DNA from: Candidatus Woesearchaeota archaeon
Lineage (GTDB): Archaea > Nanobdellota > Nanobdellia > SCGC-AAA011-G17 > UBA489
Assembly: GCA_016177265.1 (NCBI GenBank)
Contig: JACOVP010000023.1
Coordinates: 1-14,217 of the forward strand
Direction: 5' to 3'
DNA length: 14,217 bases
The notes below the pieces were generated by a model, which was given only the letters and a program-made list of their open reading frames with translations, searched no databases and was not told the DNA's origin. Below are positions 5,688 to 12,362 of this stretch, piece after piece; position 1 is the first letter of the stretch; every line of letters begins with the position of its first letter. Made by a program: the position numbers and the translations under genes.

Positions 5688-6590
5688 ATGCCTGAAGATA
5701 GTTTTGAAGCACAGCATGCTAAATCCCTAGAAACTTATCGTCAAGAAAAAGAAAGTTTGGTGCGAGAAAAAGCTGAGCTCCTTAAACAACTTGCTGATGA
5801 GCGAGCACGTCGTGAAATGCTAGAGAAATCATCAAAATACCGCACCATTACTTTAGATACTATTATTCGAGATCCTGTCTTAAGCACCAAGCAAGACAAT
5901 ACTATTCGGTACGTCAATCCTGCATATGTTCGCGTTTCTGGATATGTAGAGTCAGATGTGATTGGGAAGCCCATTACAGAATTTGTTCGAGGTCTTGAAT
6001 TTCTTACTCAATTTCATGAATATCCCGAGCTCATAGACGCAGAGAGTGCTGAATCATTACAAAAAGTTCACATCACCCTATCTATAAAAAATAAGGAGGA
6101 GTTACGCATGACCGCCAATGTTGGCTTTAGTCCAGGGGAAACTCCAGGATACAATGGGGTAACTATTATATGTGAACCGAAAGTCGATAAAGCATGGTAC
6201 AAACGTCTTGCCAGTTTTATCAAAGGTCCTTGGTTCAGTCGCTGGTATGTCATTAAAGCTAAAGAATATGCAGAGAAAGGCATTATCACGCTCCCAGATT
6301 CACCTCTAGAGTCTAGAGAGATTAGTGCTGCAGAGCGTTTACTACAGGAAGCAACTAGGGAAGTCATGAAACCAACGAATAGAGGTGTTGCCATTAAATT
6401 CGAAGGTGTTACCTCTTGTAGTACACGGATGTATGAACTTCTTGTTAGTGTCGCAAAAGTACATGAATGTCCTTTTACCTGTTTTGTTGATGAGAATTCA
6501 GCTATCCTTGCAGGATTTCGAGAAGTACACTTTCCAGATAAACATCTCAAAATCATCAAAAAGAAAAATAAAAGAGAAAAAGAAAAATGA
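5688..6590 (+). CDS. PAS-domain regulator with N-terminal coiled coil and STAS-like C-terminus
   Basis: Three parts are visible. Residues about 8-48 are a charged helix likely to form a coiled coil. Residues about 53-163 form a PAS domain: the family pattern of an IRYVNPAYVRVSGY segment (73-86), then VIGKPITEF (91-99), and later strands MTANVGFSP and YNGVTIICEP. PAS domains sense light, redox or ligands, or mediate dimerisation; the cue is unknown. Residues about 195-290 include GVAIKFEGVTSCSTRMYELL (233-252), FTCFVDEN and AILAGFREVHFP. These are reminiscent of STAS domains, in which a strand-loop-helix presents a Ser/Thr phosphorylation site. No kinase, GGDEF or HTH domain is seen, so output would be by protein contact, like bacterial RsbR/YtvA. 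The very C-terminus is Lys/Arg-rich. The stop overlaps the start of a 34-codon ORF (ATGA). Confidence 0.75.
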   Translation: MPEDSFEAQHAKSLETYRQEKESLVREKAELLKQLADERARREMLEKSSKYRTITLDTIIRDPVLSTKQDNTIRYVNPAYVRVSGYVESDVIGKPITEFVRGLEFLTQFHEYPELIDAESAESLQKVHITLSIKNKEELRMTANVGFSPGETPGYNGVTIICEPKVDKAWYKRLASFIKGPWFSRWYVIKAKEYAEKGIITLPDSPLESREISAAERLLQEATREVMKPTNRGVAIKFEGVTSCSTRMYELLVSVAKVHECPFTCFVDENSAILAGFREVHFPDKHLKIIKKKNKREKEK

Positions 6591-6691
6591 AGTTGACTTA
6601 TCGTCTCCTTCGTGCGCGTGTACGTCGTGCTGCTGCACGTCTTCGTCTTGCCATGTTCCCGTTCACCTCTTTGATAATGATAGTTTTCTAG
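6587..6691 (+). CDS. Hypothetical 34-aa Arg-rich peptide coupled by ATGA to the PAS gene
   Basis: The ATG shares bases with the TGA stop of the PAS/STAS-like gene, a classic coupling arrangement. The frame stays open for 34 codons to TAG at 6689-6691. Residues 1-22 are basic with regularly spaced Leu, Val and Ala (Arg at 6, 9, 11, 13, 14, 18 and 20), as in an amphipathic helix. Residues 23-34 (MFPFTSLIMIVF) are hydrophobic. All seven Arg codons are CGT, unlike the mixed usage of the preceding gene, and the stretch is locally GC-richer. It could be a membrane-binding or nucleic-acid-binding peptide made together with the PAS protein. It could also be a chance ORF, since it is short and I know of no homologue. 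T-rich tracts follow at 6713-6728. Confidence 0.4.
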   Translation: MKLTYRLLRARVRRAAARLRLAMFPFTSLIMIVF

Positions 6692-6712
6692 AGTCAAGCT
6701 CACTTAAATACT

Positions 6713-6728
6713 TTTCTCTTTTTTTGTT
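6713..6728 (+). terminator. T-rich terminator for the PAS operon
   Basis: TTTTCTCTTTTTTTGT lies just past the 34-codon ORF, and a second T-rich stretch is at 6735-6749. Both fit archaeal U-rich termination of rightward transcription before the convergent TatD gene. Confidence 0.5.
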
Positions 6729-6748
6729 ACCCTAGTTTTTTGTGTTTT

Positions 6749-7531
6749 TTAGAGAAACATCTTCTGGAAATTCATAAAAATATTGTTTTCTACTTCCTGC
6801 TCGTCCATTTTTTTGATTTTGGCAATCATCTTGATGGTTTCTCTGACGAAAGCTGGTTCATTTTTCTGGTCACTGTAAGGGCTTAGGTAGGGAGCATCGG
6901 TTTCTGTGAGGAGCTGATTGATGCTTACCAACTCTGCCATCATCTGGAAATGTTGTAACTTGACAATAATTGGGGGTATAGAGAAGCAATAACCTATGTC
7001 TTCTGCACGCTTGATGAGCTTTTTGTTGCCCATGAAGCAATGCAAATTTACTTTTTTTAGGGTTGATGATTCTAGAATATCAAGGACTTCTTTTTCTGCT
7101 TGACGGGTATGCAAGATGATTGGTTTTTTTATTTTTTCTACAAAAGTGATAATTCTTTGGAGATTTTCTTTTTGCTGCTGCATCTTGTCTGCACCAAATT
7201 TTCCATCAAGACCAACTTCACCGATAGCAATGACTTCGTCTTTGTGCTTTGTTATGAACTTGCATTCTTCTTCTATGTCTATAGGTTCGAGTTGCCGAGG
7301 AAATCCTTCAACAGCAACATTTCCCAGCAAATCAATAGGATACAATCCTGCTGAAAATTTGACGATGTCTGGATATTTTCGAGCGATTTCCAGAGCATTA
7401 CGGTTACTCTGAACATTGACACCACTTGCAAGAATGTATTTTACTCCTGCTTTTCTTGCACGATCGATGACTGCGTCTAATTGCGAATATAGGAATTGAT
7501 GGTCAAGGTGGCAATGGACGTCGACGAGCAT
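6749..7531 (-). CDS. tatD: TatD family metal-dependent hydrolase (DNase)
   Basis: TatD proteins are TIM-barrel metal-dependent nucleases (3'-5' exonuclease/DNase activity is known for bacterial and eukaryotic members). The 260-residue protein shows the metal-ligand motifs in order: VDVHCHLD (His6, His8), AIGEVGLDG (Glu105), ILHTRQAE (His141), VNLHCFMGN (His164) and LTETDAPYLSP (Asp212). The length is normal. ATG 7531 is preceded by a TATA box at the leaderless distance. Its promoter lies in the 37-base gap after the upstream M50 gene, so it need not depend on that operon. An archaeal substrate preference cannot be read from the sequence. Confidence 0.94.
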   Translation of the reverse strand: MLVDVHCHLDHQFLYSQLDAVIDRARKAGVKYILASGVNVQSNRNALEIARKYPDIVKFSAGLYPIDLLGNVAVEGFPRQLEPIDIEEECKFITKHKDEVIAIGEVGLDGKFGADKMQQQKENLQRIITFVEKIKKPIILHTRQAEKEVLDILESSTLKKVNLHCFMGNKKLIKRAEDIGYCFSIPPIIVKLQHFQMMAELVSINQLLTETDAPYLSPYSDQKNEPAFVRETIKMIAKIKKMDEQEVENNIFMNFQKMFL

Positions 7532-7552
7532 AGTCTTATCTCAACAAAGAAG

Positions 7553-7560
7553 TTTTTATA
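7553..7560 (-). promoter_or_regulatory. TATA box for tatD
   Basis: The minus strand reads TATAAAAA, centred about 25 bases before the ATG at 7531, between the stop of the M50 gene and the tatD start. Confidence 0.6.
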
Positions 7561-7568
7561 CCTTTCTC

Positions 7569-8774
7569 CTAGAGCAATGTTAAAAGTAAGGTAAACGGTT
7601 TCAGGATGAAGAGCAACAACTTCCACAAATAGGGTGCCAGATTAATAAAAATGAGCATCAAACAGAAGAAGCTTACTAGACCCCAGACTTTCTTTGCTTT
7701 CGCTTCATTCTTGAAGATGCCTAGCATAGCAGTCAAAAACATGCGACCACCATCAATAGGACCCAAGGGTAAAAGATTGAAGAGCCCAATACCAAAATTC
7801 ATGACCACTAACCAGAAGACCAGCATATTTAACCAAGAGACTAGTGATGGCGTAAAGGAGCCGTACTTTTCTAGCAATGATGGCTTAACTCGCATCTTGA
7901 TACTAAAGTCTGAAACGCCGATGAACCCCTTTGATTTGTTATCGGGATTTTCCGCTGCTGTTATCACAAACTCTCCCTTGTCTGTTTTTAAGGTTACCTT
8001 ATCTGATGGCTTTATTTTTGCTGTCGCGTTGAGGAATTGTTCCTGGCTCGTTGTTGCTTCTCCATTGACTGCCAGAAGAATAACTGGAGCTTGGATGCCT
8101 GCTTTTGCTGCTGGCTGATTCTCTATAATGGTCTTTATCTGGATGCCCTCCCCCTCATGGAATGTTGCATAGAGCGGTGCAGTAACAGCATTCAAGAGAA
8201 GGATGCAGATGAACCCAAGAATGATGTTTGAAAAAGGGCCTGCTGCAAAGACTGCTAATTGCGCTGGCTTACTTTTTTTTGCCAACTCTTTCTCGTCAGG
8301 TTCAACAAATGCCCCTAAGATAGGACCAAGAAATAAAAAGCCTGAACTTTTGATTTTTATTTTGTACAACCGTGCCCAGATGCCATGGGAGAATTCGTGG
8401 ATGGTGGCGACTACAAAAATCGCGATGATCCAATGCCAAAACGACAGATTTGGTAATCCTGGAATGCTCACTCCTGGCAAGACTGGGGCGACTGCTGGTG
8501 CTGCTTCTGGGACAAATAGTAATTCAATCGTCCCTTTAATCAGCATGTAGAGGATGGCAGCCATGCCGGTAAATCCAACAATGGATCCAAGATGACCGAG
8601 GACGGCAGTGAACCGTGGTGTCAAATTACCAAGTTTGTCCATGAGTTTGATACCGAGCTGTGTCTTGTAGAGTGCAACAATTTTTCCCTGAACTTCAAAG
8701 CGCTCCCGTTTCTTGAAGAAGAAGATAAGGACAAGCGCATAAAAAATGATGGCAAAGAGCAGGTCGAGGTTCAT
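7569..8774 (-). CDS. M50 family site-2 protease (intramembrane metalloprotease) with PDZ domain
   Basis: The protein cleaves within or near membrane helices of its substrates, by family knowledge. Its 401 residues contain an N-terminal membrane helix (1-20), a second helix (about 64-87), and the zinc motif HEFSH (126-130) in a hydrophobic stretch. Next come the helix following AGPFSNIILGF, a PDZ-like domain (about 205-273, with IIENQPAAKAGIQAP and VNGEATTSQ), and the third-ligand motif FNLLPLGPIDGGR (332-344), followed by a hydrophobic C-terminus. Catalytic residues are His126, Glu127, His130 and Asp341. The start lies one base after the L40e stop, making it the last gene of an aIF5A-L40e-M50 set with no visible promoter of its own. 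The substrate is unknown. Confidence 0.93.
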   Translation of the reverse strand: MNLDLLFAIIFYALVLIFFFKKRERFEVQGKIVALYKTQLGIKLMDKLGNLTPRFTAVLGHLGSIVGFTGMAAILYMLIKGTIELLFVPEAAPAVAPVLPGVSIPGLPNLSFWHWIIAIFVVATIHEFSHGIWARLYKIKIKSSGFLFLGPILGAFVEPDEKELAKKSKPAQLAVFAAGPFSNIILGFICILLLNAVTAPLYATFHEGEGIQIKTIIENQPAAKAGIQAPVILLAVNGEATTSQEQFLNATAKIKPSDKVTLKTDKGEFVITAAENPDNKSKGFIGVSDFSIKMRVKPSLLEKYGSFTPSLVSWLNMLVFWLVVMNFGIGLFNLLPLGPIDGGRMFLTAMLGIFKNEAKAKKVWGLVSFFCLMLIFINLAPYLWKLLLFILKPFTLLLTLL

Positions 8775-8775
8775 C

Positions 8776-8952
8776 TTACTTGGCTACTTTCTTCCCTTTT
8801 CTCATGGCCCTAAACGCCCGGCAACCACATTTCTTACAAGTCAATAATCGTTTTAGTGCCTTTTGCGGTGAGGCACGCTGTTTGGTTTTGCATCTCCGAC
8901 AGACAAAGACATTCCTGAACAGGCGTTGCGATGCTTCAGGAAATTTGACCAT
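8776..8952 (-). CDS. rpl40e: Large subunit ribosomal protein L40e, 58 aa
   Basis: The protein was translated by hand from the minus strand. It starts MVKFPEASQRLFRNVFVCRR and matches the archaeal/eukaryotic L40e pattern. A zinc-ribbon pair is visible, with CRRC (Cys18, Cys21) and CKKC (Cys39, Cys42), followed by a basic tail. Unlike the eukaryotic protein it has no ubiquitin fusion, as usual in archaea. It sits between aIF5A (one base between the aIF5A stop and this ATG) and the M50 protease (again one base), so it is almost certainly co-transcribed and possibly translationally coupled. No promoter of its own is seen. Confidence 0.93.
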   Translation of the reverse strand: MVKFPEASQRLFRNVFVCRRCKTKQRASPQKALKRLLTCKKCGCRAFRAMRKGKKVAK

Positions 8953-8953
8953 G

Positions 8954-9349
8954 TTACTTGACCTGCTTGATGATTTTTTGTCCCATCAGTTTCCAGTACA
9001 TGACTTGCGTTCCTTCCTTGATCTGGTCTTTGAACTCTTCTGGAATTTTTATATCAAATGTTTCATAGGTTGCCATATCCATCACGTTTGCTGTATCCCC
9101 TGTAATAGAAAGAATTTGGGCAGTTTCTTTTTCTACTATGGGGACATCAATATTGTCTGACATCGGCTTGATAAAGACTTTCTTGACACTTTCGTTAATT
9201 AATCCTTGTGCTTCAACTCGAGCTTTAGAATGACCATGTTTTCCCGTCTTGGAAATTTGCACGGATTTAACGACACAAGGAACGCCATCAATAATAATGT
9301 ATTTCCCCACTTTTGCTGCTTCAGACATCGACACCTGTTTTATCGTCAT
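8954..9349 (-). CDS. eif5A: Translation factor aIF5A
   Basis: aIF5A relieves ribosome stalling (for example at polyproline) after its loop Lys is converted to (deoxy)hypusine by deoxyhypusine synthase. The loop SKTGKHGHSKA is present at 33-43, and Lys37 is the predicted hypusine site. The N-terminal SH3-like part (about 10-70) and C-terminal OB-like part (about 72-131) give the usual length of 131 residues. ATG 9349 is chosen because a TATA box sits 27 bases upstream; an internal ATG at codon 8 is possible but would make the N-terminus shorter. It heads the aIF5A-L40e-M50 operon. Confidence 0.96.
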   Translation of the reverse strand: MTIKQVSMSEAAKVGKYIIIDGVPCVVKSVQISKTGKHGHSKARVEAQGLINESVKKVFIKPMSDNIDVPIVEKETAQILSITGDTANVMDMATYETFDIKIPEEFKDQIKEGTQVMYWKLMGQKIIKQVK

Positions 9350-9372
9350 GAATCCTTCTGGAAGAATTTTGC

Positions 9373-9380
9373 TTTATAAA
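9373..9380 (-). promoter_or_regulatory. TATA box for the aIF5A-L40e-M50 operon
   Basis: The palindrome TTTATAAA is centred 27 bases before the ATG at 9349, the leaderless distance. It is the only evident promoter for the three genes. Confidence 0.65.
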
Positions 9381-9389
9381 GATTATGTT

Positions 9390-10445
9390 TTATTTGCTCA
9401 TTGTTGTGGGTTGACTTGCTGGCTTTAGTTCTTCTTCTACTCTTTCTTTTATTTTGCGTAATTGTTCATTATGCGCAGTTGCATCTCTGAAATGTCTCCA
9501 ATCAAATCCATCACCATCACCACCAACATCGAACCACGTCGGATCTGAGAACGTAATTCCAACATGCACCCTCCCAAGCTCTTTCCAAACTGTAGCAATT
9601 TGATTCCAACAATGTTTTACTGTTGTTTGATCGCGTTTAGGGATATCTCCAATGTAGGTAGCTATGTATGTATTTTTCAGTTTTTGATTATCTATTTGGA
9701 GCATAAAAAAGATACCTTTTTCTATTTTTGCGTAATGTCTGCAGATAATTTCTTCTTCTCTCTCAAAAATGAGGTCTACAGGTTCGTCATCTTGTTTCCC
9801 TGATAGGAACATATTGGGATTACTAAGCTTATCTTCATAGCTGTCTTGTTTTTTGATGCTTTCTTCTAGCTGTTTCATGATGCCTAACTTTTCTGTTGCA
9901 TCCTGCTTTTGCTTTTCTGGCGCAAGAGGATCAATCAGCACCTGCTCCAATCCTTTCTTGAGTCTTCTTAGTACTTGATCTCTTTTAGTTCTGCTTTGGA
10001 AATCGTGCGTCGTACCAAAATAGTTTACTCGGTTTGCAATAATCTTGTTGCAAAGTTCGATAGTTTGTTGCGGAGACAGGTCTATGACTTGTTCTTTGTT
10101 ATATCCTACTTTCAGTGCCTCACTGTAGATGAGTTCTCTAAACTTTAGAGGATCTTGAATCTTAATATGGTCTTCTAGCAGATTGTCAACGTAGTCTATT
10201 CCATTTTCAAGATACACTCTTAAGCGATCACTTATTTGCAGCCGATTTCTCTGGATGGTTGGATTATACTTTGCTAGTGGTGTAAGGCTAAATTCGTAGC
10301 CTGTTGCTGGTCTTGATGCTGGTTGACTTGCAGGCTTTGTTGTGGTAGTTTCTTGATATGGTGGTATGGGGATTTGTGTACAACTACTGAGGACTGCTGT
10401 CAGCGTTACTAGACTTTTCCTTGCCCATTCTTTGAGATGACGCAT
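9390..10445 (-). CDS. Lipoprotein-like protein with transglutaminase/cysteine-protease-type domain
   Basis: The N-terminus has a basic start, a hydrophobic stretch SLVTLTAVLSSC (11-22) and a possible lipobox (LSSC, Cys22). A Thr/Pro/Ser/Ala-rich linker containing KPASQPASRPATG (37-49) follows. This suggests an exported, membrane-tethered protein. Residues about 60-215 are mostly helical and charged, with no family I recognise. The C-terminal part shows a transglutaminase-like triad pattern: IICRHYA (Cys235), VKHCWNQ (His278) and SDPTWFD (Asp301), matching the family's Cys...HxWN...DPTW order. Archaeal members with this fold are usually thought to be peptidases or amide-bond enzymes; activity here is inferred. 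The C-terminus repeats the linker motif (KPASQP, 341-346). It is divergent from the FKBP gene (99 bases between starts) and transcribed separately from aIF5A downstream. Confidence 0.75.
   Translation of the reverse strand: MRHLKEWARKSLVTLTAVLSSCTQIPIPPYQETTTTKPASQPASRPATGYEFSLTPLAKYNPTIQRNRLQISDRLRVYLENGIDYVDNLLEDHIKIQDPLKFRELIYSEALKVGYNKEQVIDLSPQQTIELCNKIIANRVNYFGTTHDFQSRTKRDQVLRRLKKGLEQVLIDPLAPEKQKQDATEKLGIMKQLEESIKKQDSYEDKLSNPNMFLSGKQDDEPVDLIFEREEEIICRHYAKIEKGIFFMLQIDNQKLKNTYIATYIGDIPKRDQTTVKHCWNQIATVWKELGRVHVGITFSDPTWFDVGGDGDGFDWRHFRDATAHNEQLRKIKERVEEELKPASQPTTMSK
9409..9426. repeat. 18-base direct repeat, copy 1 (3' end of the transglutaminase-like gene)
   Basis: GGTTGACTTGCTGGCTTT here matches GGTTGACTTGCAGGCTTT at 10321-10338 at 17 of 18 bases in the same orientation. 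It encodes KPASQP near the C-terminus of the protein; the other copy encodes the same six residues near the N-terminus. Confidence 0.8.
10321..10338. repeat. 18-base direct repeat, copy 2 (5' end of the transglutaminase-like gene)
   Basis: This is the partner of the copy at 9409-9426, with one mismatch. It encodes KPASQP in the linker just after the predicted signal peptide. Confidence 0.8.
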
Positions 10446-10467
10446 GTGTTTATTTTCTTATTTCTCT

Positions 10468-10476
10468 TTTTAATAT
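10468..10476 (-). promoter_or_regulatory. TATA-like box for the transglutaminase-like gene
   Basis: The minus strand reads ATATTAAAA, centred 27 bases before the ATG at 10445. Confidence 0.5.
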
Positions 10477-10513
10477 TTTCTCTTCTCTGTTGTACCTGAT
10501 TCGTGACCAAAGC

Positions 10514-10521
10514 TTTAAATA
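10514..10521 (+). promoter_or_regulatory. TATA box for the FKBP gene
   Basis: TTTAAATA is centred about 27 bases before ATG 10545. It lies downstream of the upstream GTG at 10503, which argues against that GTG as a start. Confidence 0.6.
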
Positions 10522-10544
10522 AGTCTCATTTTCTCTTCTTGCTC

Positions 10545-11213
10545 ATGGCATTGAAGCAAGGCGATTTTGTTGAGATCGACTATATTGGGAGGATTAAGGA
10601 AACGAATGAAGTCTTTGATGTCACCAATGCTGAGATTGCTAAACAACACCATATCTACAATCCTAAGGCACACTACCATAGCCAGATTATCTGCGTTGGT
10701 GAACAACAGGTAGTTCCTGGACTGGATAGATTTTTGGTTGATAAAGAATTGAAGACCTATACTGTTCCTCTCTCTCCAGAAGAGGCCTTTGGCAAGAAAG
10801 ATCCGAAATTGATGCGGCTCCTCCCACTGGCACACTTTCACAAAGAAAAAATCAATCCCTTTCCTGGACTGCAATTGAATCTCAACGGAATGCTTGGTAT
10901 TGTCAGGACAGTATCTGGTGGACGAGTCATAGTAGATTTCAACCATCCACTAGCAGGAAGGAATGTTGTTTATGAAATCACGATCAAAAGGATGATTACG
11001 AAGGATGAGGAAAAATTGCGGGGATTACTGCATGCATTGTTTCAGAAAGAGATTTCTTGTTCTCTAAAAGAGGGAAAAGCAATGATTGAGCTTTCGTTAC
11101 CAGAACAGATGCACAAACAGTTTACAGAACATATTAAGAGGCTTATTCCAGCCATCAAAGAGGTTAGTTTTTCCCAACCAGCTAAGCACGACAAGAAACC
11201 TGCTTCCAAGTAG
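10545..11213 (+). CDS. FKBP-type peptidyl-prolyl isomerase, long archaeal (SlyD-like) form
   Basis: FKBPs catalyse cis-trans isomerisation of prolyl bonds and act as chaperones; this form should be cytoplasmic. With the start at ATG 10545 the protein has 222 residues. The FKBP core is split: GDFVEIDYIGRIKETNEVFD (6-25), GEQQVVPGLD (52-61) and PLSPEEAFGKKD (75-86) come first, and the core resumes at VDFNHPLAGRNVVYEI (130-145). Between them (about 87-129) lies the insert-in-flap chaperone domain. A C-terminal extension (about 150-222), mixed helix/strand with a basic end, is typical of the 26-kDa archaeal class. The longer ORF from GTG 10503 is rejected because its first codons precede the TATA box. 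ftsZ follows 36 bases later with its own promoter. Confidence 0.93.
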   Translation: MALKQGDFVEIDYIGRIKETNEVFDVTNAEIAKQHHIYNPKAHYHSQIICVGEQQVVPGLDRFLVDKELKTYTVPLSPEEAFGKKDPKLMRLLPLAHFHKEKINPFPGLQLNLNGMLGIVRTVSGGRVIVDFNHPLAGRNVVYEITIKRMITKDEEKLRGLLHALFQKEISCSLKEGKAMIELSLPEQMHKQFTEHIKRLIPAIKEVSFSQPAKHDKKPASK

Positions 11214-11220
11214 CAGTAAG

Positions 11221-11228
11221 TTTATATA
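11221..11228 (+). promoter_or_regulatory. TATA box for ftsZ
   Basis: TTTATATA, an ideal archaeal box A, is centred about 25 bases before ATG 11250. It fixes the start and suggests a strong leaderless promoter for ftsZ and the coupled membrane-protein gene. Confidence 0.75.
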
Positions 11229-11249
11229 GTAGTTTTTTACTCTTCGACT

Positions 11250-12362
11250 ATGAAGATGGTGATGGAAACTCTCGTCAAACAGGCTTCTGAAAAAAGGGGA
11301 GATATGCCTCAGCAGTTCAGTACTATAGATGAAGAACTCGAAGAAATTTTATCCAAGCAGAAAGCAAAGATCAAGGTTGTCGGGACTGGTGGTGCTGGCA
11401 ATAATACCATTAACAGGATTACAGAGGTTGGTGTTCTTGGCTGCGAGACGATTGCAGTGAACACAGATGCACAAGATTTATTGTACACGACTGCTGAGCA
11501 AAAAATTCTGATTGGGAGAGAAGTGACGAAGGGACTGGGTGCTGGATCTATACCGCAAATAGGAGAAGAGGCTGCAAAGGAAACAGAGCACGAAATCAAG
11601 AGCAGGTTACAGGGAGCAGACTTGGTCTTTATTACCTGTGGATTAGGAGGAGGAACTGGATCTGGATCTGCATGGGTGATTGCGGAGCAAGCGAAAAAAG
11701 CGAACGCCTTAGTCATCGCGATTGTGACGCTGCCATTTGCCATGGAAGGTAGCAGGAGATATGAGAATGCGATGTATGGTCTGGATAAGTTGCAGGAAAT
11801 TACTGATACCTTGATTGTCATTCCGAATGATAAATTACTGGAGTTAGCACCTGATCTCCCATTGCATACTGCGTTCAAGGTGGCGGATGAGATTCTGACG
11901 AATGCGGTGAAGGGTATTTCTGAATTGATTACCAAAGCTGGACTTGTTAATTTGGACTTTGCTGATATAAGAACTGTGATGAGCAATGGCGGTGTTTCCC
12001 TGATTGGTGTAGGGGAGAGTGACAGTCAAAATAGAGCAGTGGAAAGTGTGCAGAAAGCGTTGAATAATCCGTTACTCGACGTTGATATTAGTGGTGCAAC
12101 GGGAGCGTTGATCAACGTTGCTGGCGGCCCAAATATGACGCTGGAGGAAGCGAAGACCGTTGTTGAAACAGTTTCACAGAAGCTCAATGATGATGCGCGT
12201 ATTATCTGGGGAGCACAGATTTCTGAAGACTTGCAGGATGTGATTCGTACGATGGTTATCATTACAGGCGTTACCAGTCCGCAGATCTTTGGATCGAGGA
12301 GGACAACAGTGAAACGCGATAGACTAGCGATGGAAAAGGATTTGGGGATTGACTTTATCTAA
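11250..12362 (+). CDS. ftsZ: Cell-division GTPase FtsZ (FtsZ1-like)
   Basis: FtsZ polymerises with GTP into the division ring at the inner membrane face. The 370-residue protein has an N-terminal tail (1-38), then VVGTGGAGNNTINRI (43-57), NTDAQDL (71-77) and GLGAGS (95-100). The GTP-binding T4 loop reads GLGGGTGSGSA (131-141). Later motifs are TLPFAMEG (160-167), IPNDKL (191-196) and the T7 synergy loop NLDFADI (234-240), with Asp236 and Asp239. Overall it resembles Methanocaldococcus-type FtsZ1 as I remember it. The T4 loop differs from the usual GGGTGTGSAP by a Ser for Thr and a Trp for Pro. The C-terminus is short, with a basic patch (349-358). The stop overlaps the next gene's ATG (TAATG). 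Confidence 0.96.
   Translation: MKMVMETLVKQASEKRGDMPQQFSTIDEELEEILSKQKAKIKVVGTGGAGNNTINRITEVGVLGCETIAVNTDAQDLLYTTAEQKILIGREVTKGLGAGSIPQIGEEAAKETEHEIKSRLQGADLVFITCGLGGGTGSGSAWVIAEQAKKANALVIAIVTLPFAMEGSRRYENAMYGLDKLQEITDTLIVIPNDKLLELAPDLPLHTAFKVADEILTNAVKGISELITKAGLVNLDFADIRTVMSNGGVSLIGVGESDSQNRAVESVQKALNNPLLDVDISGATGALINVAGGPNMTLEEAKTVVETVSQKLNDDARIIWGAQISEDLQDVIRTMVIITGVTSPQIFGSRRTTVKRDRLAMEKDLGIDFI

Noticed and set aside
6068..6703. 211-codon minus-strand ORF under the PAS/STAS-like gene
   Set aside because: It lies antisense to a clear PAS protein, has a Ser/Leu/Arg-rich composition typical of shadow frames, and shows no motif.
6385..6735. 116-codon plus-strand ORF overlapping the PAS end and the 34-codon ORF
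   Set aside because: It is out of frame with the PAS gene, rich in Cys/Ser runs from the CGT-rich stretch, and starts in the middle of a conserved domain with no ribosome site.
11309..11986. 225-codon minus-strand ORF under ftsZ
   Set aside because: It is fully antisense to a strongly conserved FtsZ, and its composition (many Ser, Ala and Pro) is that of a reverse-frame shadow.
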